Notes under the pieces: model-generated | What the model was told of the DNA's origin: nothing | The model's input: only the letters and a program-made list of their open reading frames with translations | The model's database searches: none | Source of the DNA: Nocardioides carbamazepini | GTDB taxonomy: Bacteria > Actinomycetota > Actinomycetes > Propionibacteriales > Nocardioidaceae | Length of the DNA stretch: 64,000 nucleotides | Assembly (NCBI RefSeq): GCF_024614185.1 | Contig: NZ_JAHTLF010000013.1 | Location: 124,001 to 188,000 of the forward strand | Direction of reading: 5' to 3' | Shown: positions 56,677 to 64,000 of the stretch, piece after piece | Layout: every line of letters begins with the position of its first letter | Position numbering within the stretch: the stretch's first letter is position 1 | Program-made: the position numbers and the translations under genes

Positions 56677-57840
56677 ATGGCACACATGAGTGCCACTCCC
56701 GCCACCACTCCGGTCCGGCTCGCGGCCGTCGCCGGACCCGACCAACCGGAGCCCACGCCCGCCCTGGAACAGCTCTACCGGGGCTTCGAGCAGGAGCTGC
56801 TCGTCCCGCTGTGGACCGAGATCGGCGACCTGATGCCCGCCCACCCCCGCAGTCGCGCCGTGCCGCACCTGTGGCGGTGGGACCGGTTGGTCGAGCTGGC
56901 CGCCCGGGCCGGTGACCTGGTCCCGGTCGGCCGCGGCGGCGAGCGACGAGCCATCGCGCTCGCCAACCCGGCCCTGGGCGGCCGACCGTTCGCGACCCCG
57001 ACGCTGTGGGCGGCGATCCAGTACCTGATGCCCGGCGAGGACGCCCCCGAGCACCGGCACACCCAGCACGCCTTCCGGTTCGTCGTCGAGGGTGAAGGCG
57101 TGTGGACGGTCGTGGGCGGCGACCCGGTGCCGATGCGCCGCGGTGACTTCCTCCCCCAGGCCGGGTGGAACTGGCACGCCCACCACAACGCCACCGCCGC
57201 GCCGATGGCGTGGATCGACGGCCTGGACATCCCCTTCCAGTACGCCACCGAGGCGCAGTTCTTCGAGTTCGGGCGCGAGGAGATCAGTGCCGCCGAGCGC
57301 ATCGAGCCGGACCGCTCCCGCTCCGAGCGCCTGTGGGGCCACCCGGGTCTGCGCCCGCTCGCGGCGACCGCCCTCAAACCGGGATCGCCGCTGTTGGCCT
57401 ACAAGTGGGAGTTCACCGACCGCGCCCTGGCCGATCAGCTCGCGATCGAGGACGAGGGGCACGACGCCACCGTCGAGCCCGGCCACGCCGCGGTCAGGTT
57501 CACCAACCCGGCCACCGGCGCCGACGTGCTGCCCACCATCCGTGCCGAGATGCACCGCATCGTCCGCGGCGCCGAGACCGCGCCGGTCCGCGAGACCGGG
57601 TCGTCGGTCTACCAGGTCTTCGACGGCTCCGGCACGGTCACCGTGGGCGAGCACACCTGGTCGGTCGCCCGCGGCGACCTCTTCGTGGTCCCCTCCTGGC
57701 AGCCGTTCTCCGCCCGCTCCGAGGCGGGCCGCACCGACTCCGACACCACCGCCGGCGGTGGCGCCCTCGACCTCTTCCGCTTCTCCGACGCGCCCGTCTT
57801 CGCGGCGCTCGGCCTCGACCGCACCCAGAAGGACTCCTGA
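56677..57840 (+). CDS. Gentisate 1,2-dioxygenase
   Basis: A 387-residue bicupin dioxygenase that opens gentisate to maleylpyruvate. The N-terminal cupin holds the Fe ligands in EHRHTQHAFRFVVEGEG plus the second motif GDFLPQAGWNWHAHHN. The degenerate C-terminal cupin (SSVYQVFDGSGTVTVGEHTW) follows, and length fits the family (about 350-390). The ATG at 56677 is used; an ATG three codons later (MSATPA) is also possible. Its TGA overlaps the hydrolase ATG (TGATG). Confidence 0.9.
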   Translation: MAHMSATPATTPVRLAAVAGPDQPEPTPALEQLYRGFEQELLVPLWTEIGDLMPAHPRSRAVPHLWRWDRLVELAARAGDLVPVGRGGERRAIALANPALGGRPFATPTLWAAIQYLMPGEDAPEHRHTQHAFRFVVEGEGVWTVVGGDPVPMRRGDFLPQAGWNWHAHHNATAAPMAWIDGLDIPFQYATEAQFFEFGREEISAAERIEPDRSRSERLWGHPGLRPLAATALKPGSPLLAYKWEFTDRALADQLAIEDEGHDATVEPGHAAVRFTNPATGADVLPTIRAEMHRIVRGAETAPVRETGSSVYQVFDGSGTVTVGEHTWSVARGDLFVVPSWQPFSARSEAGRTDSDTTAGGGALDLFRFSDAPVFAALGLDRTQKDS

Positions 57841-58679
57841 TGAAGCTCGCCACCATCCGCACCGGCTCCGGCACCCGCGCGGTCCGCCTCGACAGGCACG
57901 ACGGCCGTGACGTGCACGTCGACCTCGGGTACGCCGACCTCGGCGCCTACCTGGCCGCGGGCCCCCCCGAGGCCCCGGTCAACGCCCCCGACGCGGCGAC
58001 GTACCCCGTCGCGGACGCCGACTTCGCACCCGTCGTACCGAACCCGTCCAAGGTGATCTGCGTCGGGCACAACTACACCAACCACATCAAGGAGATGGGC
58101 CGCGACCTGCCCACCCACCCGACCCTGTTCCCCAAGTTCGCCGACACCCTGATCGGCGCGAACGACGACATCGTCAAGCCCGCCGAGACCGACGCCCTCG
58201 ACTGGGAGGTCGAGCTGGTGGTCGTGATCGGCACGGAGGTCCGGCGCGCGAGCGAGGCCGAGGCGACCGCGGCGATCGCCGGCTTCACCGTCATGAACGA
58301 CATCTCGGTGCGCGACTGGCAGTTCCGCACCATCGAGTGGACCCAGGGCAAGATCTGGGACTCCTCGACCCCGGTCGGTCCCTACCTGGTCACCCCCGAC
58401 GAGGTCGGCGGCGTCCGCCCCGCCCTGACCGTGACCACGACGGTCGACGGCCAGGTCATGCAGTCCGACGACACCGGCACCCTGCTCTTCGACCCGGTCC
58501 ACCTCGTGCGGTACGTGTCCACGATCACCCGCCTCAATCCCGGCGACCTGATCGCCACCGGCACCCCCGCCGGCGTGGGGCACGCCCGCGACCCCCAGGT
58601 CTACCTGGTCGGGGGCGAGACCGTGGTCACCGAGATCGACGGCGTGGGCGCCTGCACCAACCGGGTCGTGAAGGAGTGA
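57840..58679 (+). CDS. Fumarylacetoacetate hydrolase family protein (fumarylpyruvate hydrolase)
   Basis: A 279-residue FAH-family hydrolase. The fold core includes KVICVGHNYTNHIKEMG, the metal-binding acids in LDWEVELVVVIG and FTVMNDISVRDWQ, and GDLIATGTPAGVGHARDP. In the gentisate pathway it splits fumarylpyruvate to fumarate and pyruvate, or acts directly on maleylpyruvate. The start ATG at 57840 overlaps the dioxygenase stop, and its own stop overlaps the next start, so the three are coupled. Confidence 0.9.
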   Translation: MKLATIRTGSGTRAVRLDRHDGRDVHVDLGYADLGAYLAAGPPEAPVNAPDAATYPVADADFAPVVPNPSKVICVGHNYTNHIKEMGRDLPTHPTLFPKFADTLIGANDDIVKPAETDALDWEVELVVVIGTEVRRASEAEATAAIAGFTVMNDISVRDWQFRTIEWTQGKIWDSSTPVGPYLVTPDEVGGVRPALTVTTTVDGQVMQSDDTGTLLFDPVHLVRYVSTITRLNPGDLIATGTPAGVGHARDPQVYLVGGETVVTEIDGVGACTNRVVKE

Positions 58680-59317
58680 CCAGGACACCGGACGATGCGC
58701 TGCGCTGGGCGCGGGCCGGCACAGCGCTCCTCGCCGACGCGATCGCCGGCCTGTCCGAGGCCGACCTCCGTGAGCCGACAGCGCTGCCGGGCTGGACCCG
58801 GGCCCACGTCGTGGCCCACCTCGCCGGCAACGCCCGGGCGCTCCACAACCTCGTGTGCTGGGCGGCCACGGGCGAGGAGACCCCGATGTACGGCTCCCCG
58901 GGACAGCGGGCCGCCGAGATCGAGGCCGGCAGCCGGCGACCGGTCGGCGACCTGCTGCCGGAGTTCGGTCGCACCGCGAGCGCACTCGACGACGCCATGG
59001 CCGGGCTCACCGCCGCCCAGTGGGAGCACGAGGTCGTCACGGCCCAGGGCCGGACGGTGCCGGCGACCGAGATCCCCTGGCTGCGGGCCCGTGAGGTGAT
59101 GGTGCACGCCGTCGATCTCGACCTCGGGGTCGCCTTCACCGACCTGCCGCTGGACTTCCTGACCGCGCTGGAGGCCGAGGTGAGCCTCCGGCGCGGTCCG
59201 GACCTGCCCGCCGTGACCGGCACACTCGCCGAGCGGGTGGCCTGGCTGACCGGCCGGCGCCACCGGATGAGCCAGGTGGGCGGCACACCGGCTCCCGACC
59301 TGGGACCGTGGCTGTGA
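58676..59317 (+). CDS. Mycothiol-dependent maleylpyruvate isomerase
   Basis: A 213-residue DinB-fold isomerase that converts maleylpyruvate to fumarylpyruvate with mycothiol. The GTG at 58676 overlaps the hydrolase stop. The expected metal ligands are visible: His in AHVVAHLAGNARAL and Glu/His in REVMVHAVDLDLG, at positions near 52, 144 and 148 as in the Corynebacterium enzyme. Mycothiol use supports an actinobacterial host. With its two neighbours it completes the lower gentisate pathway. Confidence 0.9.
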   Translation: MTRTPDDALRWARAGTALLADAIAGLSEADLREPTALPGWTRAHVVAHLAGNARALHNLVCWAATGEETPMYGSPGQRAAEIEAGSRRPVGDLLPEFGRTASALDDAMAGLTAAQWEHEVVTAQGRTVPATEIPWLRAREVMVHAVDLDLGVAFTDLPLDFLTALEAEVSLRRGPDLPAVTGTLAERVAWLTGRRHRMSQVGGTPAPDLGPWL

Positions 59318-59370
59318 CGCGACCGGCCGTGCGTGCCGCACGGGGTTGAGGCGGAGAGGAGACTTGGGTG

Positions 59371-60408
59371 ATGCAGCAGATCGTGGAGTCGCCTGCCTCA
59401 CCGGGCAACGAGCCGCTCCATCAGTACGGGCGGCTCCGGACCAGTGATCCGGACGAGGCCCAGCACGTCGTCGCCGACGTGTTCGAGCCGCACGTGCTCA
59501 CCCCTGACCGCTCCACGAGGCTCCAGGCCCGGATGAACGCCGTCCAGAGCGGCGATCTGACGATCGGCTACCTGACCTACGGGCTCGCGGCCGGCATCGA
59601 CCTGCCCCCCAACGACAGCTGGTACCACATCAACGTCACCCTGCGCGGCGACAGCACGGTGACCCGGTCCGACGGCACCACCACCGCCACGGCGGGCAGA
59701 CGGAGCGCGGCCGTGCTCCTCCCCCACCACCGGCAGTCCATCGCGTGGAACGCCGACACCGAGCAGATCGCCGTACGCATCCCCCGGGAGGCGCTGGAGT
59801 CGCAGGTGGCCACGCTCCTGCAGCGACCGGTGCATGGACCGTTGGACCTGGACCTGTTCGTCGACCTCACCACGCCGGCCGGACGCGGACTGCTCCGGGC
59901 GCTGGACTTCGCCATCTCCGAGTGGGACGACGACGGCCTGATCGCGCACCACGTCCTGGCCCGACGGCAGCTGGAGTCCCTGGTGCTCAGCAGCCTCGTG
60001 CTGGCCGCGTCCGGCCCCCACCAGGCACTGCTCGACGACGACACCGTGAGCCGACCCGATGTGGTCCGCGCGGTCTGCGACCACATCGACACCTACGCCG
60101 CGGATCTCCCCACGCTGGCGGAGCTGGTCACGGTCGCCGGCGTCGGCGCGCGCACCCTGCAGAACCAGTTCCGCGCCGCGACCGGCCGCACCCCGATCCA
60201 GTACCTGCGCGAGGAGCGCCTACGACGGGTTCGAGCGGAGCTGGAGGCACCGCCGTCGGCGACCGTGACGGTGACCGATATCGCCACCCGCTGGGGCTTC
60301 TACCACCTCGGCCGGTTCTCCTCGACCTACCGGACGACGTTCGGCGAGCTGCCGTCGCAGACGCTCGAACGAGGGCTGCGGGGTCACTCGTCCGTGCGGG
60401 AAGCCTGA
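59371..60408 (+). CDS. AraC family transcriptional regulator
   Basis: A 345-residue AraC/XylS-type regulator. An N-terminal ligand domain of the AraC-binding-like type (GYLTYGLAAGIDLPPNDSW, RRSAAVLLPHHRQSIAW) precedes the double HTH (DLPTLAELVTVAGVGARTLQNQFRAATGRTP, then VTDIATRWGFYHLGRFSSTY). GGAGAGGAG lies upstream of the ATG at 59371; a GTG immediately before is possible. It is convergent with the aldehyde dehydrogenase operon and follows the gentisate genes, so its likely target is one of these. Confidence 0.9.
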   Translation: MQQIVESPASPGNEPLHQYGRLRTSDPDEAQHVVADVFEPHVLTPDRSTRLQARMNAVQSGDLTIGYLTYGLAAGIDLPPNDSWYHINVTLRGDSTVTRSDGTTTATAGRRSAAVLLPHHRQSIAWNADTEQIAVRIPREALESQVATLLQRPVHGPLDLDLFVDLTTPAGRGLLRALDFAISEWDDDGLIAHHVLARRQLESLVLSSLVLAASGPHQALLDDDTVSRPDVVRAVCDHIDTYAADLPTLAELVTVAGVGARTLQNQFRAATGRTPIQYLREERLRRVRAELEAPPSATVTVTDIATRWGFYHLGRFSSTYRTTFGELPSQTLERGLRGHSSVREA

Positions 60409-60434
60409 GCGGCCGATCGTTCCCGACCGGCCGC
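60409..60434. terminator. Bidirectional hairpin between araC-like and aldehyde dehydrogenase genes
   Basis: GCGGCCG at 60409-60415 pairs perfectly with CGGCCGC at 60428-60434 around a 12-base loop, directly after the AraC stop codon. It lies 35 bases after the aldehyde dehydrogenase stop on the other strand. Confidence 0.5.
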
Positions 60435-60469
60435 CCCGCGAGGATCCGCTCCCCAGCCTGAATCCGGCC

Positions 60470-61924
60470 TCAGCCGAGCACCTGCACCAGGTGCTTGACC
60501 TCCTGGAACTCCTCGACCGCGCGATGCCCGTTGAGCCGGCCCAGCCCACTCTGCTTGACGCCACCCTCCTCGAACTGGTCGAGCACGAGTGCCCAGGCGT
60601 TCAGCCAGACGGTGCCGGCCTCGAGGGCGTCGGCCATCCGCAGGCCACGCTGGCCGTCGGCGGTCCAGACCGAGGCGGCCAGGCCGTACTCGGTCGCATT
60701 GGCCCGCGCCACGGCGTCGGCCTCGTCGGCGAAGACCTCGAAGGTCGCGATCGGTCCGAAGAGCTCGCGCTGGATGAGCGGCGAGCAGAGGTCGGCGACC
60801 TCCAGCAGCGCCGGCCGGTAGTAGGCGCCGTCGGCCAGGGCCGGCTCGTCCGGCACCCCGCCGGGGACCAGCACCGTGGCGTCCCCGAGATGCCCGTCGA
60901 CGAGGGCGACGAGCCGGTCCCGGCCGGCCCGGTCGATCATCGGGCCCATCTGGGACTCCGGGGCGTCCCCGGGACCGACCCGCACCGCCGAGAGCGCCGC
61001 CACCAGACGTGAGCGCACCTCGTCGGCGACCCCACGCTGCACCAGCACCCGGCTGCCGGTCATGCAGAACTGGCCGCTGAAGGTGGTGATGCCCGCGACG
61101 ATGGTGCCGACCGCGCGGTCGAGGTCGGCGTCGTCGAAGACGATCATCGGCGTCTTGCCGCCGAGCTCGAGGGAGACCCGCTTGAGCCGCGGCGCGGCGG
61201 CCGCCATGATCTGGCGCCCGACCGCGGTGCTCCCCGTGTAGCTGATCGCGTCCACCTCCGGGGAGTCGACGAGGTGCTTCGCGATGTCGCTGCCCGACTC
61301 GGTCAGCACGTTGAGGACACCGGGCGGCAGCGAGGGACACGCCGCCAGGATCTCGGCCAGCCGGGCGTTGACGAGCGCCGTCTGCGCCGCCATCTTCACC
61401 ACGACCGTGCAGCCCGCGGCCAGGGCCGGGGCGAAGGAGCGCACCGCCAGCACCACCGGGGAGTTCCAGGGCACGATCACCCCGGCCACCCCGACGGGGA
61501 CGGGGACCAGGGTCGAGAGCACGCCGGGCTTCGCCTGGTCCCCCCGTCCGGTCCCGGTGAGCGCCATCGCGGCGTAGTAGCGCAGCTTCGACGGCGTCAG
61601 GCTCAGCTCGAAGTGCGCCTCCGGCAGGATCTTGCCGTTCTCCCGCGCCAGCATCAGCGCCAGCTCGTCGGTGGCGGCCTCGATCGCGTCGGCCATCTCG
61701 TTGAGGACCTTCGCCCGGAGCTGGCGGTCGCGCGCCCAGTCGGTGGTGGCGAAGGCGCGCCGCGCCGCCGCGACCGCCTGCTCGCCGAGGGGCAGCTGCG
61801 CGTCGTCGTACTCCCCCAGGGCCGATCCGTCGGCGGGTGAGTGGGAGGTGGCCGTGACGCCGGAGGTCAGCCACCGCCCGTCGACCAGATGGGCGGCGGG
61901 TGTGTGCTCGAGGGTGAGGCTCAT
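60470..61924 (-). CDS. Aldehyde dehydrogenase family protein
   Basis: A 484-residue NAD(P)-dependent aldehyde dehydrogenase. Catalytic Cys lies in TFSGQFCMTGSRVLV, Glu in RVSLELGGKTPMIV, and the cofactor region in VIVPWNSPVVLAVR and SYTGSTAVGRQIM. Its ATG overlaps the FMN reductase stop by four bases. In this operon it would oxidise the aldehyde left after monooxygenase action. An aromatic or alkyl aldehyde is possible; the family is too broad to say more. Confidence 0.9.
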   Translation of the reverse strand: MSLTLEHTPAAHLVDGRWLTSGVTATSHSPADGSALGEYDDAQLPLGEQAVAAARRAFATTDWARDRQLRAKVLNEMADAIEAATDELALMLARENGKILPEAHFELSLTPSKLRYYAAMALTGTGRGDQAKPGVLSTLVPVPVGVAGVIVPWNSPVVLAVRSFAPALAAGCTVVVKMAAQTALVNARLAEILAACPSLPPGVLNVLTESGSDIAKHLVDSPEVDAISYTGSTAVGRQIMAAAAPRLKRVSLELGGKTPMIVFDDADLDRAVGTIVAGITTFSGQFCMTGSRVLVQRGVADEVRSRLVAALSAVRVGPGDAPESQMGPMIDRAGRDRLVALVDGHLGDATVLVPGGVPDEPALADGAYYRPALLEVADLCSPLIQRELFGPIATFEVFADEADAVARANATEYGLAASVWTADGQRGLRMADALEAGTVWLNAWALVLDQFEEGGVKQSGLGRLNGHRAVEEFQEVKHLVQVLG

Positions 61925-62511
61925 GTCGTGGGGTCCTTTCGGGGTTCGGTGTGCGATTGCGGAGACAGGTCGGCCCGCGGCGCTCGTCGCGCGGCCAGCG
62001 GAGCCGGCCCGAGCCGGTCCCCCCGCGGCAGGCCGGCGAGCGCGACGACCTGATCGACCAGGGCGGCGAGATCCGCGCGGACCTCGGCGTCCAGGTCCGG
62101 GCCGGCCAGCAGCCGGTCGGGAAGGAACAACGGGCTCGGTGCGGTCAGCGCGCCGAACCAGGCCAGTACGTCGCGCAGGTGGCGCTCGGCCCCCAGCGCG
62201 TGCTCAGGTGCGGCCGCCACCGTCAGGATCGCCACGGGACGCGTGCCGAACGCCTCCACCCCGAGCGCGTCGAAGAGCAGCTTGAGCGTGGCCGGGAAGG
62301 AGGCCCGGAAGACGGGACTGGCGACCACCACGCCCGACGCCGCGGCGACCTGCTCGGCGGCGTCCTCGGGCCAGGCGGTCGGGGTCAGCGGACTCAGCCG
62401 GCTGGCCCGCCAACCGGCCAGGCCGGCCGCGTGGTCCTCGGCCGCCGCCAGGGCGCGCGCCAGCTTCCCCGGCGGCGTCGGGCTGCCGTACACGGTGAGC
62501 AGCGTCTTCAC
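61921..62511 (-). CDS. NADPH-dependent FMN reductase family protein
   Basis: A 196-residue flavodoxin-like FMN reductase. The phosphate-binding loop is KTLLTVYGSPTPPGK, then GVVVASPVFRASFPATLKLLFDALG and the FMN-contact AILTVAAAPEHAL follow, as in SsuE-type reductases. The GTG at 62511 overlaps the flavin-reductase stop (GTGA). It can supply reduced FMN to the monooxygenase encoded at 63062, next to a second, unrelated flavin reductase in the same operon. Confidence 0.85.
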   Translation of the reverse strand: MKTLLTVYGSPTPPGKLARALAAAEDHAAGLAGWRASRLSPLTPTAWPEDAAEQVAAASGVVVASPVFRASFPATLKLLFDALGVEAFGTRPVAILTVAAAPEHALGAERHLRDVLAWFGALTAPSPLFLPDRLLAGPDLDAEVRADLAALVDQVVALAGLPRGDRLGPAPLAARRAPRADLSPQSHTEPRKDPTT

Positions 62512-63065
62512 CGCGCACCTCCGGCGGCGAGGAAGTCTCCCCGGAAGTAGAGCAGCGGCGCGTCGTCCGCCCCCACCTCCAGGGCACCGACCGCGGCGAT
62601 CGCCAGCAGGTGGTCGCCGGCGTCGACCTCGCGCACCAGCGCGCACTCGATCCACGCGAGCAGCCCCTCGGGGCGCGGCAGCCCGGTCGCCGAGGGGGCC
62701 CAGTCGACGCCACGGAACTTGTCGGGACCACTGCGGGCCAGGGCCCGGGCGAGCTCGTCCTGCCCGGTCGCGAGCACGCCCACCCCGAAGCGACCGTGCC
62801 GTCGGATCCGCGGCCAGGTCGTCGAGGTCCGCTGCACGCTCAGCAGCACCTCGGGCGGGTCGAGGGAGAGTGCGGAGAACGCCTGGCAGGTGAAGCCGAC
62901 CGGTTCGTCGTCGTGGAGCGAGGTGACGACCGTCAGGCCGGTGCAGAAGCGCCCGAGCACGTCCTTGTACGCCGCCGGATCCGAGGCGCCGCCCGAGGCC
63001 CACGCTCCGTCGTCGGACCGGATGCCCGCCTCCGGGCCCGGCCGCAGTGCCTCGGCCACCCTCAC
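62508..63065 (-). CDS. Flavin reductase family protein (HpaC/DIM6-type)
   Basis: A 185-residue flavin reductase-like domain protein. Family blocks are VLGRFCTGLTVVTSLHDDEPVGFTCQAFSALSLDPPEVLLSV, FGVGVLATGQDELARAL and a final LLYFRGDFLAAG. It makes reduced flavin for a partner monooxygenase. The GTG at 63065 overlaps the monooxygenase stop. Having two reductases of different folds in one operon is redundant and worth notice. Confidence 0.87.
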   Translation of the reverse strand: MRVAEALRPGPEAGIRSDDGAWASGGASDPAAYKDVLGRFCTGLTVVTSLHDDEPVGFTCQAFSALSLDPPEVLLSVQRTSTTWPRIRRHGRFGVGVLATGQDELARALARSGPDKFRGVDWAPSATGLPRPEGLLAWIECALVREVDAGDHLLAIAAVGALEVGADDAPLLYFRGDFLAAGGAR

Positions 63066-64000
63066 TCCCGCAGCCCCGCCTCACGCATCAGGGGCATCAC
63101 GGCCTCGCCGAAGTAGGGCAGCTCCTCGACGTAGTCGAGGAAGCCGACCATCATGCCGCCGATCCCCGCCTGCTCGAGCTCGAGCAGCTGCTCGACGACC
63201 TGCTCGGGTGTGCCGATGAGCGGGTAGCCGCCGTAGCCCAGGATGAACCGCTCCTGGAGCGCCTTGACCTTGTCGAAGGAGCCGCTCTCCGAGCCGAGGC
63301 CGGCGGAGACCATCTCCGCGACGGCCCAGTCGCCCTTCTCCAGGATGTGGTCGAGGAGCTGCTTGGTCTCCTTCTCGGTGTCGCGGCAGATGATGTTCCC
63401 GTAGCCCAGGATGCCGAGGTCGCGCCCCTGGGCCTGGGCGATCCCGCGCACCTGCGCGGCCGTCGTCCGCGCCTCGTCCACGTCGGCGAACGCGATGAAG
63501 TTGAAGTCGCACTCCCGCGCGCAGAACTCCAGGCCGGCGGGCGAGTTGCCGGCGTTGACCAGCACCGGCCACGGCTCCTGGATCGGCTTCGGGTCGGACA
63601 TCGCGTCCTTGATCTCGAAGAACTCGCCGGAGAAGTCGACGCGGTCCTGGGTCCACATCCGCTTGGCGATCTCGATCCACTCCGAGCCGAACCGATACCG
63701 GGCGTCGTGCTCGCGCTGGGTGCCGCCGAACATCTCCATCTCCGCCTGGTACCAGCCCATGGTCATGTTGAGTCCGAAGCGGCCACCCGAGATGTGGTCG
63801 ACGGTGACCGACTCCTTGGCCGCCACGATCGGGTGCTTGGTGGGCAGGTGGGTGGTGGAGAAGACCATGATCTGCTCGGTCGCCTGCGCGATGCCGGCCG
63901 CCCACGTGTGGGTCTCGTAGTTCTCGCCGTTGAAGTTCGTGTCGCCGCCCATGCCGCGGTAGCGCGCCACCGGGAGCATCGCCTCGAAGCCGAGCCCGTC
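63062..64000 (-). CDS. LLM class flavin-dependent monooxygenase, 5' end outside window
   Basis: At least 312 residues of a luciferase-like monooxygenase; the frame is open to the right edge, so the N-terminus is missing. The visible part starts inside the barrel (GLGFEAMLPVARYRG, NFNGENYETHTWAAGIAQATE). SVTVDHISGGRFGLNMTMGW, EFFEIKDAMSDPKPIQ and QERFILGYGGYPLIGTPEQV follow. These enzymes use reduced FMN and O2 to oxidise sulfones, sulfonates, alkanes or pyrimidines. The pattern is nearest to the alkanesulfonate/dimethylsulfone-type group as I read it, not decisively. It is the first gene of the visible operon with two reductases and an aldehyde dehydrogenase. Confidence 0.85.
   Translation of the reverse strand, partial: DGLGFEAMLPVARYRGMGGDTNFNGENYETHTWAAGIAQATEQIMVFSTTHLPTKHPIVAAKESVTVDHISGGRFGLNMTMGWYQAEMEMFGGTQREHDARYRFGSEWIEIAKRMWTQDRVDFSGEFFEIKDAMSDPKPIQEPWPVLVNAGNSPAGLEFCARECDFNFIAFADVDEARTTAAQVRGIAQAQGRDLGILGYGNIICRDTEKETKQLLDHILEKGDWAVAEMVSAGLGSESGSFDKVKALQERFILGYGGYPLIGTPEQVVEQLLELEQAGIGGMMVGFLDYVEELPYFGEAVMPLMREAGLRE

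Overview
The window looks like chromosomal DNA of a high-GC actinobacterium, most likely a Nocardioides or close relative in the Nocardioidaceae. The signs are very high GC at third codon positions, frequent GTG starts, 4-base ATGA/GTGA gene overlaps, a mycothiol-type maleylpyruvate isomerase and a GlgE-pathway glycogen/trehalose cluster. I see no integrase, transposase, phage gene, CRISPR array or rRNA. One tRNA-Ala(GGC) is present. Both window ends cut a gene (a sugar-type binding protein on the left, a flavin monooxygenase on the right).

Layout. (1) 1-18 kb is catabolic and transport DNA: a Tat-type binding lipoprotein diverges from an iron-type alcohol dehydrogenase/maleylacetate reductase across a strikingly symmetric operator, next to its probable GntR/FadR regulator. 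Then come a ketopantoate-reductase-like enzyme, a PuuB-like amine/amino-acid oxidase, DUF1877 and an Lrp regulator. A nine-gene minus-strand operon follows (cupin, SDR, nitrilase-type amidase, Dpp-like permeases, binding protein, amidohydrolase, two ATPases); it appears to import and hydrolyse a peptide- or amide-like compound. A Leu/Val-type dehydrogenase and a second amidohydrolase close the region. (2) 18-27 kb is mostly housekeeping: tRNA-Ala, a phosphatase, rsfS, nadD, a 55-residue membrane protein, membrane and lipid proteins, proA, a secreted phospholipase D, etfA/etfB and enoyl-CoA hydratase. (3) 27-51 kb carries glycogen and trehalose metabolism: glgX, glgP, glgE-treS-maltokinase and glgB. 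It is interrupted by an amino-acid uptake/degradation operon, an NHL-repeat secreted protein, moeA and an MFS exporter. (4) 51-56 kb holds a NUDIX protein, a DMT exporter, a LysR regulator, an EI24 membrane protein and a YbbN-like thioredoxin. (5) 56-59 kb is a complete lower gentisate pathway (dioxygenase, fumarylpyruvate hydrolase, maleylpyruvate isomerase) with an IclR regulator. (6) 59-64 kb is an AraC regulator facing an operon for a two-component flavin monooxygenase, two flavin reductases and an aldehyde dehydrogenase.

The most unusual unit is the 29.5-37.0 kb minus-strand operon: DUF3830, IclR, polar amino-acid ABC transporter, PLP gamma-lyase-like enzyme, AceE-type 2-oxoacid dehydrogenase E1. 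It could import an amino acid, release a 2-oxoacid and oxidise it. The E1 gene is split by a single in-frame amber codon exactly where the AceE family has Trp, and the PLP enzyme seems to have Phe in place of a usual active-site Tyr. Other points of note are a gene whose best start is an AUC codon behind a perfect AGGAGG, and an SDR lacking the usual YxxxK pair.
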